Of a DNA stretch of 64,000 nucleotides, positions 9,055 through 17,501 are shown one piece after another. How positions within the stretch are numbered: the first letter of the stretch is position 1; each line of letters begins with the position of its first letter. Where the stretch lies: assembly GCA_032334235.1 (NCBI GenBank), contig JAVSGI010000001.1, positions 62,001-126,000 on the forward strand. Direction: 5' to 3'. The notes under the pieces are model-generated. The model was not told the origin of the DNA, did not search any database, and saw only the letters and a program-made list of their open reading frames with translations. The stretch comes from Paracoccaceae bacterium Fryx2 (GTDB lineage: Bacteria; Pseudomonadota; Alphaproteobacteria; Rhodobacterales; Rhodobacteraceae). The translations under genes were made by a program, and so were the position numbers.

Positions 9055-10447
9055 CCGGGTTGTCTTTCTTCGTCACGGCCAGGCGCGCCTTGCGCATCGG
9101 GCCGGTGATCCGCCAGGACCGCGACGCATAGACGGCCGCCAGTTCGCGGCGCGTGTCGGCCAGGTCGCGGCCAGCCGCGTCAAGGGCCGGGCGCAGCCGG
9201 TCGAGGTCGGCGTCGCGCTCGGCCAGCTGCCGTGCGGTGGCGGCGGCATCCTCGGCCAGCCGTGCCGCGTCGGCGGCACGGGCGTCAAGCGCATCCTGCA
9301 GGGCCCGGCCAAGACGCAGGATCTCGTTGCCCAGCAGGCTGTCGCGCGCCTCGCGGTCGTCCTGGACAAGGGCGTGCATGGCGGGCGCCTCGTGCCGGAT
9401 CTCCTCGCGCAGCCGCACGCAGGCGGCGGCCTCGGCCTGCGCCTGTTCGACCTGCTGCTGCATGTGCCCCAGCTGATCCAGCAGCAGGCCGCGCTCTGCC
9501 GTCCAGGCATCAAGGCCCGCCCCGGCCGTGGCGGCCCGGGTATCGGCCTCGGCCAGCCGGGTTTCCGCCTCGGCCAGACGGGTTTCGGCCTCGGCCAGAC
9601 GGGCCTGTGCGGCCAGATGTTCGGTGGCCCCCTGCACCCGGGTGTCGAGCAGCAGCCGGGCGAGCGCGTCGGTTTCGGCCTGCGCCTGGTCCATCTGCTG
9701 CTGCATGTGCCGCATCTGGTCCAGCAGCAGCTCGCGCTCGGCCCCGAGCCGCCCGCCCGCGTCGCGCCCCGGCGCCAGATGCGCGGCGAAGGCGGCATCC
9801 GCGAGGCCCTCTGTCCGGGCCGGGGGCCCCTCGGCCGGGCCGAGCACCAGGGCCTCCAGCTCCGAGGCAAGCGCCTGCGCGTCGGCGTTGTCGGCCAGGC
9901 AGACCCGCGCCAGCGCCGCCAGCACGGGATCGGCGGGCGGCGCTGGTGCAAGCGACAAGACGGGCGGGGTGGGAACCGCCGCCGCGGCATCGGCGGCGGG
10001 TGCCACGGCATGCCCCAGCCGCGCCGCCAGCCGGGCCAGCACGCCCCCGGCAGCCTCGCCCCCGGTCAGCGCCGCGGCCTCGACCAGGGTGATCCGGCGG
10101 CGGTTCCGGCGCAGCGCGCCCAGCTGCGCCGCCGTCGCCGCCATCCAGGCCGCCAGCGCCTCGGACGGGGGGGTGCCCTGCGCCATCGCGCCGGTCAGGG
10201 CGGTCTCGGCCGGCTGGTGCAGCACGATCACCGGCGCGTCGCCCGGCCGGGCCAGCGCCGCCGCCAGATCCGGCATCACGGCCAGGGCAACGGCGCTGCC
10301 GTCCGGGGCCGCCAGCCTGCCGCGCAGCGCCAGGGCGGCGTCGCCTTCCTGCCCCGGGCCGGGCACCAGCAGCAGCGTCACCGGGGTTGCCGCCGATCCG
10401 TTGCCCGGGGCCCGCGCGCCTTGTCTTTCATCCATCGTTCGGACCAT
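9047..10447 (-). CDS. coiled-coil protein with polysaccharide-locus C-terminal motif
   Basis: About 466 residues from ATG 10447 (another in-frame ATG lies at 10435). The open frame reaches 10546 but that extension has no convincing ribosome site. Residues ~10-160 form an alpha/beta-like region (TPVTLLLVPG, VIVLHQPAET) of unknown fold. Residues ~220-420 are coiled coil with two copies of a block like LLLDQxxHMQQQxxQAQAE and a run of RLAEAETRLAEAE. The C-terminus contains VYASRSWRITGPMRKAR, a short motif often found after coiled coils in glycosyltransferase-operon proteins. The stop overlaps the start of the methyltransferase/coiled-coil gene, so the two may work as partners. No catalytic motif is recognised. 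Confidence 0.65.
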   Translation of the reverse strand: MVRTMDERQGARAPGNGSAATPVTLLLVPGPGQEGDAALALRGRLAAPDGSAVALAVMPDLAAALARPGDAPVIVLHQPAETALTGAMAQGTPPSEALAAWMAATAAQLGALRRNRRRITLVEAAALTGGEAAGGVLARLAARLGHAVAPAADAAAAVPTPPVLSLAPAPPADPVLAALARVCLADNADAQALASELEALVLGPAEGPPARTEGLADAAFAAHLAPGRDAGGRLGAERELLLDQMRHMQQQMDQAQAETDALARLLLDTRVQGATEHLAAQARLAEAETRLAEAETRLAEADTRAATAGAGLDAWTAERGLLLDQLGHMQQQVEQAQAEAAACVRLREEIRHEAPAMHALVQDDREARDSLLGNEILRLGRALQDALDARAADAARLAEDAAATARQLAERDADLDRLRPALDAAGRDLADTRRELAAVYASRSWRITGPMRKARLAVTKKDNPDG

Positions 10448-10609
10448 CGCTCGTTCAGGTGTCAGTGGTGAGGGCCGATCGGTCGATCGCAGGGCAGGAA
10501 AACCACGGCACCCGCTCTTTCTGCGGACATTCCCCTGCGAAGGCAAGATGCGAACCGGTCGCGCCGGGGCGGCCGCCGCGCCTCCGCCGCCGGAAAGGCC
10601 CGACAGCCC

Positions 10610-11320
10610 CTAGTGGGCCAGCAGCTGATACCCGCAGAGCGACACCGTCTTGGCCGCGGGCAGGCGCTTGCGGAACGCCTTCATGTAGGCGCCATGCACC
10701 GACATCGGCACGAACAGCAGCTTGTTGTATCCGATCAGCAGCGGCCACAGGGTCGGGCGGCGCTGCATGTAGGTCACGGCACCCTCGAACACGCCGACCC
10801 AGTGCGGGTTGAGGATGTCATCCAGAAACACCGCGCCCGAGTCATGCACGATGGCCTCGGCGAATTCCATGTCGCTGATGGTGTGTTCGACCGTATGGCC
10901 GCCATCGACCGAGATCACCTTGGGCCGCACCGCGGTGAAGCGCGCGAGGTCGCGGTGCCGCAGCCGGGTGGAATCGCCCGCGACGCATTCGACGTTGGCA
11001 CCGCCGTGGCGGTCATGCTTCGCGAGGTTCGCGCGGAAGATGTCAAGGTTGCCCCGGCCGCTGTGGTCGATGTTCAGCGCCTGATCCCCGAACAGGTCAA
11101 GCGCGAAGGACGGCCCTTCGCCTTCGGCCACCATGGCATTGAGCGGCAGGAAGAAGCGCCCGTGATGCACGCCGATCTCCAGCGCGCCGCCGGTCACGCC
11201 AAGCTCGGTCTGGATCTCGTGCAGCCAGACCAGCGAGGGATAGAGGCGGCCATCCACCCAGCCCTCCACCTCGGGGGCGCGGTTGGCCTGCCAGTCCTTG
11301 ATCCACTCGGCGTAATCCAT
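10610..11320 (-). CDS. class I SAM-dependent methyltransferase
   Basis: From ATG 11320 the protein has 236 residues. It contains ALEIGVHHGRFFLPL (SAM-binding loop, ~45-60), FALDLFGDQ (acidic ribose-binding end of strand 2), VISVDGGHTVEHTISDME (~130-150), then AVFLDDILNPHW. This order matches the Methyltransf_24-like families common in O-antigen and capsule clusters. The open frame continues upstream to 11611 without family features, so the ATG with an AGGACGGA sequence ahead of it is preferred. It may methylate a sugar or glycan end; the acceptor is not known. Confidence 0.75.
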   Translation of the reverse strand: MDYAEWIKDWQANRAPEVEGWVDGRLYPSLVWLHEIQTELGVTGGALEIGVHHGRFFLPLNAMVAEGEGPSFALDLFGDQALNIDHSGRGNLDIFRANLAKHDRHGGANVECVAGDSTRLRHRDLARFTAVRPKVISVDGGHTVEHTISDMEFAEAIVHDSGAVFLDDILNPHWVGVFEGAVTYMQRRPTLWPLLIGYNKLLFVPMSVHGAYMKAFRKRLPAAKTVSLCGYQLLAH

Positions 11321-11447
11321 CTGCGTCTGTTCCGTCCTCTGGAAAATCCCGTCACCCTCGCCATGAAAACCTTGACCCGTCAAGCAGAAATGGCTGCCGC
11401 CAATTCGCCTGCCAGCGACGCGTCCTCCGGGGGCCGCTGGCCCGGTT

Positions 11448-12107
11448 TCAGCCCGCAGTCGCACGGTCCGCGAAGTCGAACAGGTCGAAATCGAGGGGGA
11501 ACCTTTTCCGGAACGCCGGTTCGAGATCCGGAATGTCTTCCCCGTATGCCGAGGCGTTGACGATCTTCTCGCCGGCGAACTCCACACCCAGAATGCCCCC
11601 CAGCGCGGCATAGAACTCGGTCATGCGGGACACGACGCCGATCTGGATGAAGCTGGCGGCATAGTCCTCTACCGACCGATAGCCCTTGATGGTCGGCAAT
11701 GCGCTCATCAGCGGGCCTTGTTCCTGTTTCAGCCACCACTCCATGAACCATTCGAGGCTGTGGGCTGTGGCCCAGCTCATTCCTTCCTTCTTGCCGTAGA
11801 AATACGCGGAAACGACAACCTGGAACGGGTCGCGCAGCACCGTGATGTATTGATCGGCACCGCTGCACACGGTTTCGACCGCCTGTCCGTTGCGCCGGAC
11901 GAAATGACCGTGGATGATCGTTTCCGGCGCGTTCCAGCCCGCCGGAAGCAGATAGCCGATGTCGGGATAATAGGCCATCGTCCTGAACCGGGGCTTGCAG
12001 GCATCCTGCAAGGACTGCCACAGGCCGGAGCCTGCGCATTTGGGCACATGCAGGGAAACAAGGGGCTTCGAACGGTCGAAGGTGCGGAATTCCTGGTGTT
12101 TTCTCAT
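11448..12107 (-). CDS. sulfotransferase-like protein
   Basis: The ~219-residue protein begins with a LVSLHVPKCAGSGLWQSL segment typical of the phosphate-binding loop of carbohydrate sulfotransferases. It continues with HGHFVRR and ITVLRDPFQVVVSAYF, the second (3'-phosphate) motif, at about residue 95. The C-terminal part lacks recognisable features. ATG 12107 has no clear ribosome site. A TTG at 12146 has GGGAGA 8 nt upstream and would add 13 residues, so the true start is open. It stands 79 nt after the WcbI-like gene on the same strand and fits the glycan-modifying set here. Confidence 0.7.
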   Translation of the reverse strand: MRKHQEFRTFDRSKPLVSLHVPKCAGSGLWQSLQDACKPRFRTMAYYPDIGYLLPAGWNAPETIIHGHFVRRNGQAVETVCSGADQYITVLRDPFQVVVSAYFYGKKEGMSWATAHSLEWFMEWWLKQEQGPLMSALPTIKGYRSVEDYAASFIQIGVVSRMTEFYAALGGILGVEFAGEKIVNASAYGEDIPDLEPAFRKRFPLDFDLFDFADRATAG

Positions 12108-12186
12108 CGTCTGGCCATCTTGCCCTTGTGATACCCATGCGGGCAAATTTCAGTTCTCCCTTTTGCGGAGGCTGCGCATCCTTTTG

Positions 12187-13104
12187 TCAATGCCGGATGC
12201 GCGGCCCGATATAGCGCGGGGAATGTATCTCGAAGCTGTCGGGAGCGTTCAGGATGCAGAAGTATTCAAAACTGCGCCTTGCGAACTCAGCCTCCGAGAA
12301 TTCTTCATTTCCCGCGCTTGCCCGTATTCGGTAGGTTACCCCTGCCGGTGCGTGCAGACCCATTTCTGCGGCCACTGCGGGATGCAGCGGCCAGCGGGCG
12401 CCGCTGTTCAGCCCGTGCTCGGATGCCTCCAGCGGCACGATCCGGGCCTGTGCGCCGATCGCGATCGACAGGAAGGCTTGGGCAATGTGGTTGATCAGCC
12501 CTTCCGCCGGATGGTTCATCGTCAGGAAATCGGTCCCGATCATGTCCGACTCCGTCCGGCTTTCGATATAGCCGGAAAGGGCGATATCGGTGTGCGCCTC
12601 GCGCGCTTTCAACTCGTTCAGGCTGTCGTGCCAGACGCCCCGAATGTCCAGACGCCCGAAGGCCTCGCCGCTTTCGTAGCGGCCCACCACATCGTCCTGC
12701 GAAAGCCCGTCCTGACATTCCCGCAGGATCAGCCCGCTGTGATACCCCCCGAAAGGCCCTTCGGGGCGGGCGATCTGGTTGTTCTTTCTCAGGTAGGCCA
12801 TGTCGGGCATCAGGCCGGAAAAGAACGGGGTCGGCAGGGTGACGACCTTGCCGGCGTATCTTTCCTTCAGCGCCTTTGTCGACAAGGGTCCGAAAGCGGC
12901 GCCGTGTTCGATGGTCAGGATGAAATCATGGGCTTCCAGTGCCTGTGCCTGCGGCTCGAACCTGTCGGGCGGCATGCTGTAGACGACCGCCGACTCGACC
13001 TTCGAGAAGTGCCCGCTCTTGCGCAATGCGGCGGCAATGCTTGCGTGCGTGCAGTTTGCAAGAACCATCACGGTCGGCTGCGGGGCTGTCATGGGTTCGG
13101 CCAT
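12187..13104 (-). CDS. WcbI-like polysaccharide biosynthesis protein
   Basis: The 305-residue protein opens with VMVLANCTHASIAAALRKS, which resembles the N-terminal 'NCQ' strand-loop of WcbI-type capsule proteins that bind CoA and are thought to be acyltransferases. A later GYHSGLILREC segment and a conserved-looking TDFLTMNHPAEGLINHIAQ stretch fit the same family. No membrane segment or signal peptide is seen. It probably modifies a sugar, perhaps by acetylation. The assignment rests on motif resemblance only. Confidence 0.5.
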   Translation of the reverse strand: MAEPMTAPQPTVMVLANCTHASIAAALRKSGHFSKVESAVVYSMPPDRFEPQAQALEAHDFILTIEHGAAFGPLSTKALKERYAGKVVTLPTPFFSGLMPDMAYLRKNNQIARPEGPFGGYHSGLILRECQDGLSQDDVVGRYESGEAFGRLDIRGVWHDSLNELKAREAHTDIALSGYIESRTESDMIGTDFLTMNHPAEGLINHIAQAFLSIAIGAQARIVPLEASEHGLNSGARWPLHPAVAAEMGLHAPAGVTYRIRASAGNEEFSEAEFARRSFEYFCILNAPDSFEIHSPRYIGPRIRH

Positions 13105-13155
13105 TCCTGTTCTTTTCCTTCAGGCATCGGTGCCCGCCCCGGTGCCTCGGGTGAT

Positions 13156-16044
13156 CTACAACCGCGCATAGAACTCGGACTCCGCGATTTCGCGGCAGAA
13201 GCCCCGGTAGGTCAGGTCGATCTCGGCGCGGCGCTGCAGCAGGTAAAGATGCGCCTCGCGCACCCGGGCGGGGCTGGACAGCAGCAGGTCGGCCTCGGCC
13301 TCGTCACGCGCGTAAAGCGGGTAGCCGGGGCCAAGGTATTCGACCACGGCGGGCAGCGGGTTGATCAGCAGCGGCGTGGCGCGCGCGATGCATTCCACCA
13401 CCACGTTGTTGGCGGCGGTGGCATACATCAGGCACAGCACGACCGAGCTTGACAGGATGCGGTCGTACTCCTCGTTGGGCACCATGCGGCCCACCGTCAC
13501 CGCCGGGTCGCGGTGGTCGCCGAAGACCTTGACCTCGTGTTCCAGATAGTTCTCGGTCCAGCGCTTGAGCAGGATCATCCGCTCGTGTCCCGGGGCGCGC
13601 AGGCGGTGGATCGCCTGCAGCTTGCGCAGCCAGTCGCCAACCTGCACCACCCGCGGCCGGGCAAGATAGGCGTCGATGCGGAACATCTCCACCTCCATCT
13701 CGGTGGGGTGGCGCACGGCCAGCGTCGGCAGCGTCGGGTCGAACGCCCGCAGGTCGGCCTCGAGATCGGCGCAGAGCGTGATGATGCCGCGGCACGACGG
13801 CCGCGACTGCCGCCAGAGCGGCGAGGTCAGGAAATGCTCGGGGCTGACCTCGGGGTTGTACCACTCGGGCGCATCGAAGGGCACATGCAGGATGCCGACC
13901 CAGTCTTCGGTGACCGGGGCGGCGGTGTCCGACCGCGCTTCGCCGGGGTCGGTGCCCCAGACGAACTGGCGCTCGACGAAGGGGATCAGGCGGCACCCGG
14001 TGCCGTCGCCCCGGTCAAGCGGGGCCAGGGCGTGGATCAGTTCGTTGAAGTTGTTGCGGTGGGTGCCGAAGAACGTCTCGTGCCCCGTCAGGTTCAGCTT
14101 GCGCGGAACGGTGGCGGGTTTCCGGGTGGCCCAGGCCGGCCGGCCTTCGCGGCGGGCGACGAAATCCGCCAGGAACTCGGCCTCGACCACCGCATGATGG
14201 CGGTCAAGGTCGGTGCCGCGGCGGTTGTGCGAGGTCGGGTTGACCAGATAGAAGCTCAGCGCCTCGCGCTCCAGCCAGCCCGAGCCTCCGTCGCGCAGCA
14301 CCTTCAGCCAGAAGGCCCAGTCGGCGAAGGTGCCGAACCGCGGCTCGTCGAACCAGCCGTAACGGTCGTGCAGCGACCGGCGCCACATCGGCATGCAATG
14401 GGGCATGTTGTGCGGCACCAGCGCAGGCGGGGTGTCGCCCGACAGATAGGCCAGATCGAAGAAGCCGAAATATCCCGCCCGGTCGCCATACCACGCCAGC
14501 CGCTCGGCGGGCAGCGTGCCGTCGGCGGGATAGTCGTGGAACGGGTTCATCGCGGTGGCCGCCACCAGCGCCTCGGGGTGCATCTCCAGATCGCGGATCA
14601 GCGTGACCACCTGCGCCGGGTCGCGCAGGTCATCGACGTTGGCATTCGAGACGTAGGTCCGCCCCGCCATGCGGATGCCGGCGTTCCAGCAGGCGTAAAG
14701 CCCCGGGTCGGTCTGGTGCCACAGCACCAGCGCGTTGCGCTGGCGGCCCAGCAGGTCGGCGAAGGCCGCGACCTCGGTTTCGGACAGTTTCGCGACGAGG
14801 AAGATGTGGTCGACCAGCCGGTCATAGCCTTCCAGCGCCAGCGAATTGTTGATGAAGCCCCGGATGAACGGGTCGGACCGGAACACCGAGGTGATCAGCG
14901 TGCAGCCGATGGCCGGCCCTGCCGGGGCCTCGGTCTCGCCCAGGCCGACGAAGAAGCCCTCGGCCTCGGCCAGCACCGCGGGTGTCAGGCGCGACAGCTC
15001 GCCCACGAAGGCCAGGCGGCGGAAGCTGTATTGCCGGCCCTCCAGCAGGGCGGCGCGCACCTCGGCCAGGCCGTGCTGCGGTTTGGTCACCACGATCTGC
15101 GGATGCCGCGCCAGCAGGGCGGCATTCGCCGCAACCAGCCGGTCGATGTCGCCCTCGCACAGGATCTGCAACTCCGGCCCATGCCCGGCCCCCAGCGCGG
15201 CCAGCCGTTCGATCTGCCCGCCGATGCCGTCCTCGCGGCCCGCAGGCACCGCCAGCATCAGCCGCCTGCGGTTGGTGCTCTGCGGCACGGGGCGATAGCC
15301 CTGCCGCAGCCATCCGGTCGTGGTCCAGGGTACGCCGAAGTAGTTGAACGGGTCGATGCCGTTCTGTTTCAGGTGCCGGTCGGTCAGGTTCCTGACCCCG
15401 TCCTCCTGCAGCTTCCCGGCGTAGAAGGCGTCGTCCTTGGCCGGTTCGTGGTGTTTCACCACGATGTCGAGGCAGGGGTTGAACAGCCGGTATCCCGCGG
15501 CCAGCAGGTCCGAGGCCAGGAACATGTCGCAGTTCATCTGGCCGGGGGCGTAGAACAGCTCGCGCGTCACCCTGACCGGCGTCTGGAACACCCAGCAGTC
15601 GGCCGACAGGCAGTTCGGCAGGCCGCTGCCATCGTAAAGCGCGATCTGCAGCACCCCCGCTTCGGCTTCGTGGCGCGACAGGGCCAGCACCACCGGCTCG
15701 GCCAGGTCGGCCAGGCTCTCGAAGGCCTCCAGCATCCGGGCCGCATCCCCGGCGGTGGCGATGCTGATGTCGCCGTTCATCAGCGCCACCGTGCCCGCGC
15801 CGTTGGCCAGCAGCGTGTTGCCAAGTCCGAACAGCGCCGCGAAGGTCGGCCGCGCCGCCGCCGGATGCAGGTGCAGCCGCGACGCCCCGGCCCCGGCGGC
15901 CTCGGCCATCCAGCCGATGCTGCCTTCGGTCATCACGTGGATGTCGCGCACCCGCGGGTTCGCCAGGTTTTCATGCAGCGCGGCCAGCACCGGCGCACGG
16001 CGCGCCTCCGGCATGTCACCGACGGTCATCAAGACAGAAATCAC
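13156..16044 (-). CDS. large multidomain glycosyltransferase
   Basis: 962 residues from a GTG start at 16044 with GAGGAT 6 nt before it. At least three regions are visible. Residues 1-~260 are GT-A-like (ISVLMTVGDMPEARR; VALMNGDISIA). Residues ~375-640 resemble a GT2-like domain, with YACWNAGIRMAGRTYVSNAN and a DDLRD segment in the DxD position. Residues ~700-962 are GT-B-like, ending in TAANNVVVECIARATPLLINP, PAVVEYLG and YPLYA, a common nucleotide-sugar-binding C-terminal pattern. Such fusions make multi-sugar units. A small gene lies 27 nt upstream on the same strand. The sugars used cannot be told from sequence. Confidence 0.75.
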   Translation of the reverse strand: MISVLMTVGDMPEARRAPVLAALHENLANPRVRDIHVMTEGSIGWMAEAAGAGASRLHLHPAAARPTFAALFGLGNTLLANGAGTVALMNGDISIATAGDAARMLEAFESLADLAEPVVLALSRHEAEAGVLQIALYDGSGLPNCLSADCWVFQTPVRVTRELFYAPGQMNCDMFLASDLLAAGYRLFNPCLDIVVKHHEPAKDDAFYAGKLQEDGVRNLTDRHLKQNGIDPFNYFGVPWTTTGWLRQGYRPVPQSTNRRRLMLAVPAGREDGIGGQIERLAALGAGHGPELQILCEGDIDRLVAANAALLARHPQIVVTKPQHGLAEVRAALLEGRQYSFRRLAFVGELSRLTPAVLAEAEGFFVGLGETEAPAGPAIGCTLITSVFRSDPFIRGFINNSLALEGYDRLVDHIFLVAKLSETEVAAFADLLGRQRNALVLWHQTDPGLYACWNAGIRMAGRTYVSNANVDDLRDPAQVVTLIRDLEMHPEALVAATAMNPFHDYPADGTLPAERLAWYGDRAGYFGFFDLAYLSGDTPPALVPHNMPHCMPMWRRSLHDRYGWFDEPRFGTFADWAFWLKVLRDGGSGWLEREALSFYLVNPTSHNRRGTDLDRHHAVVEAEFLADFVARREGRPAWATRKPATVPRKLNLTGHETFFGTHRNNFNELIHALAPLDRGDGTGCRLIPFVERQFVWGTDPGEARSDTAAPVTEDWVGILHVPFDAPEWYNPEVSPEHFLTSPLWRQSRPSCRGIITLCADLEADLRAFDPTLPTLAVRHPTEMEVEMFRIDAYLARPRVVQVGDWLRKLQAIHRLRAPGHERMILLKRWTENYLEHEVKVFGDHRDPAVTVGRMVPNEEYDRILSSSVVLCLMYATAANNVVVECIARATPLLINPLPAVVEYLGPGYPLYARDEAEADLLLSSPARVREAHLYLLQRRAEIDLTYRGFCREIAESEFYARL

Positions 16045-16071
16045 GGACGCATCCTCAAAATACCGGCGTGT

Positions 16072-16476
16072 TCATGCAAGTTTGCCCAGAAGCTGGCGTG
16101 CAAGATCGCGCTCCCTGAAACCCGAGGCGGCAACGCGCCGCAAGAGATGCCGACCCCGGCCGATGTCGCCGGCCCTGATCCTGGCGACCGCGAGACCGAT
16201 CGCGATGTCGGGCCGTGACGGGTCTTTCCGGAACTCCTCCTCGAAGAAATCCCATCCTGCCAGCGTGAACGCCTCCTGAAGGCTGCGGTTTCCCAGGCGG
16301 AGCGAAAAGATGTCGAGATAGCGTTCGTAGGCCACGAAGGCATGCACGCAATAGGCCAGCATCAGGCGCTGCCGCAGACCGTGCAGCACGCTGCGGACCG
16401 GGTCCGATTCCAGGGCGGACCCGTCCTGCCGCAGAACGGGCAGAAGTTGTGCGTGGGTTTCCGAAAACAAGTTCAA
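16072..16476 (-). CDS. hypothetical protein upstream of the large glycosyltransferase
   Basis: 134 residues from a TTG start at 16476, preceded by GGGAG at 6 nt spacing. I recognise no family. The sequence is largely helical, with RQRLMLAYCVHAFVAYERYL in the middle and a C-terminal part (AIGLAVARIRAGDIGRGRHLLRR) that resembles a single TPR-like helix pair. No signal or membrane segment is visible. The tight 27-nt gap to the glycosyltransferase suggests co-transcription. Confidence 0.55.
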   Translation of the reverse strand: MNLFSETHAQLLPVLRQDGSALESDPVRSVLHGLRQRLMLAYCVHAFVAYERYLDIFSLRLGNRSLQEAFTLAGWDFFEEEFRKDPSRPDIAIGLAVARIRAGDIGRGRHLLRRVAASGFRERDLARQLLGKLA

Positions 16477-16653
16477 GTTGTGCTCCCGATCGTTCCGGCC
16501 ACCATGGTCACCTGGGGCGCCATCGTAAAGGCCCGTATGCGACCCGCACTCGCATCGCGGTGCGAACGGCGGGGATCCGCTATGTTCCGACCTGAAAATC
16601 GCATGAAGATGAAACGGCTTGATGATGCCGGATGAAATATCCGCGGGGTGATG

Positions 16654-17238
16654 TCAAGCTGACGCCGCCACCGGATCCGGCGTTCCGGCCAGGGATGCCG
16701 GGGTGTGCCCCGACGCGATGAAGACGCGCGCATCATGCAGGCAAAACTCGAAGCTGGCAGGGCTGAAGACCATTCTCAGGTTGCGCCACGGCGCGGGTTC
16801 CAGCAACGCAGGCGCATCGCGGACGCGCAACAGGCTGACCCGGGTCCGGCGGCCGGGCCCCGCACTGTGTGTCTCTGCGAACCGGCTGTCGCTGAAAGCC
16901 GCGCCGGTCTGCCCGGAACGGATGCTGAAATGGAACGGGACGGGGGTCGGGGCCTCGGCATCGACGATCACGCCGATCACCTGATCCGCGGTCAACACCG
17001 CGCCATCCAGCGCCAGGTTGAACGCAAGCCAGCGCCCCGGCCTGCGCACATCGAAGCCGAACCGCAGCAGGATGCCCTGAGCGGAGGCGAACGTGCCGTC
17101 GATCTCGCCCGCTTCGGTATCGGTCACGAACCACGCCCCCGGCACGATGTGGCGGCCCGATACCACCGCGCCGTCCTGTTCAAGTCTGCGCAACTGCATC
17201 AGGCGGGCGTTCGCCAGGGTCTCGAATACGTGCTCCAT
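16654..17238 (-). CDS. hypothetical protein of the polysaccharide region
   Basis: From ATG 17238 it has 194 residues; the open frame runs upstream to 17484 but lacks a better start. The protein is rich in alternating hydrophobic strands (GILLRFGFDVRRPGRWLAFNL, VIGVIVDAEA, FHFSIRSG), suggesting a beta-sandwich. It has no signal peptide. No catalytic motif or family could be recognised. It faces the GH39-like gene across a 263-bp divergent region. Confidence 0.5.
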   Translation of the reverse strand: MEHVFETLANARLMQLRRLEQDGAVVSGRHIVPGAWFVTDTEAGEIDGTFASAQGILLRFGFDVRRPGRWLAFNLALDGAVLTADQVIGVIVDAEAPTPVPFHFSIRSGQTGAAFSDSRFAETHSAGPGRRTRVSLLRVRDAPALLEPAPWRNLRMVFSPASFEFCLHDARVFIASGHTPASLAGTPDPVAASA

Positions 17239-17501
17239 CTGTCGTCGGTTCCGTCTGTCCGCAGGGAGAAGGCGCGGAAAATCTAGCCGGGTTTCTCTGG
17301 CGTTGCACCCCTTAAGTTGATCGCCCGCCTTGCGCACCCGCCCTGCGCCAGGGGGGCCGGCGGATTGGCGCCGGTCCGCCCCGAGACCGCGCCCGGCCCC
17401 GGATTGCCGTTGCAAGCCGCGCAGGATCGGCCCAAGCTCGGGGCTTCGCCGTTTCGGGAACGGCCGCGCGCTCTGGCGCGACATGACAGGCAGCCTGACC
17501 C

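Noticed and set aside
6568-9108. 846-codon plus-strand frame with Gly-rich repeats over the coiled-coil gene
   Set aside because: The repeats are the complement of the coiled-coil repeats; no start signal or independent feature.
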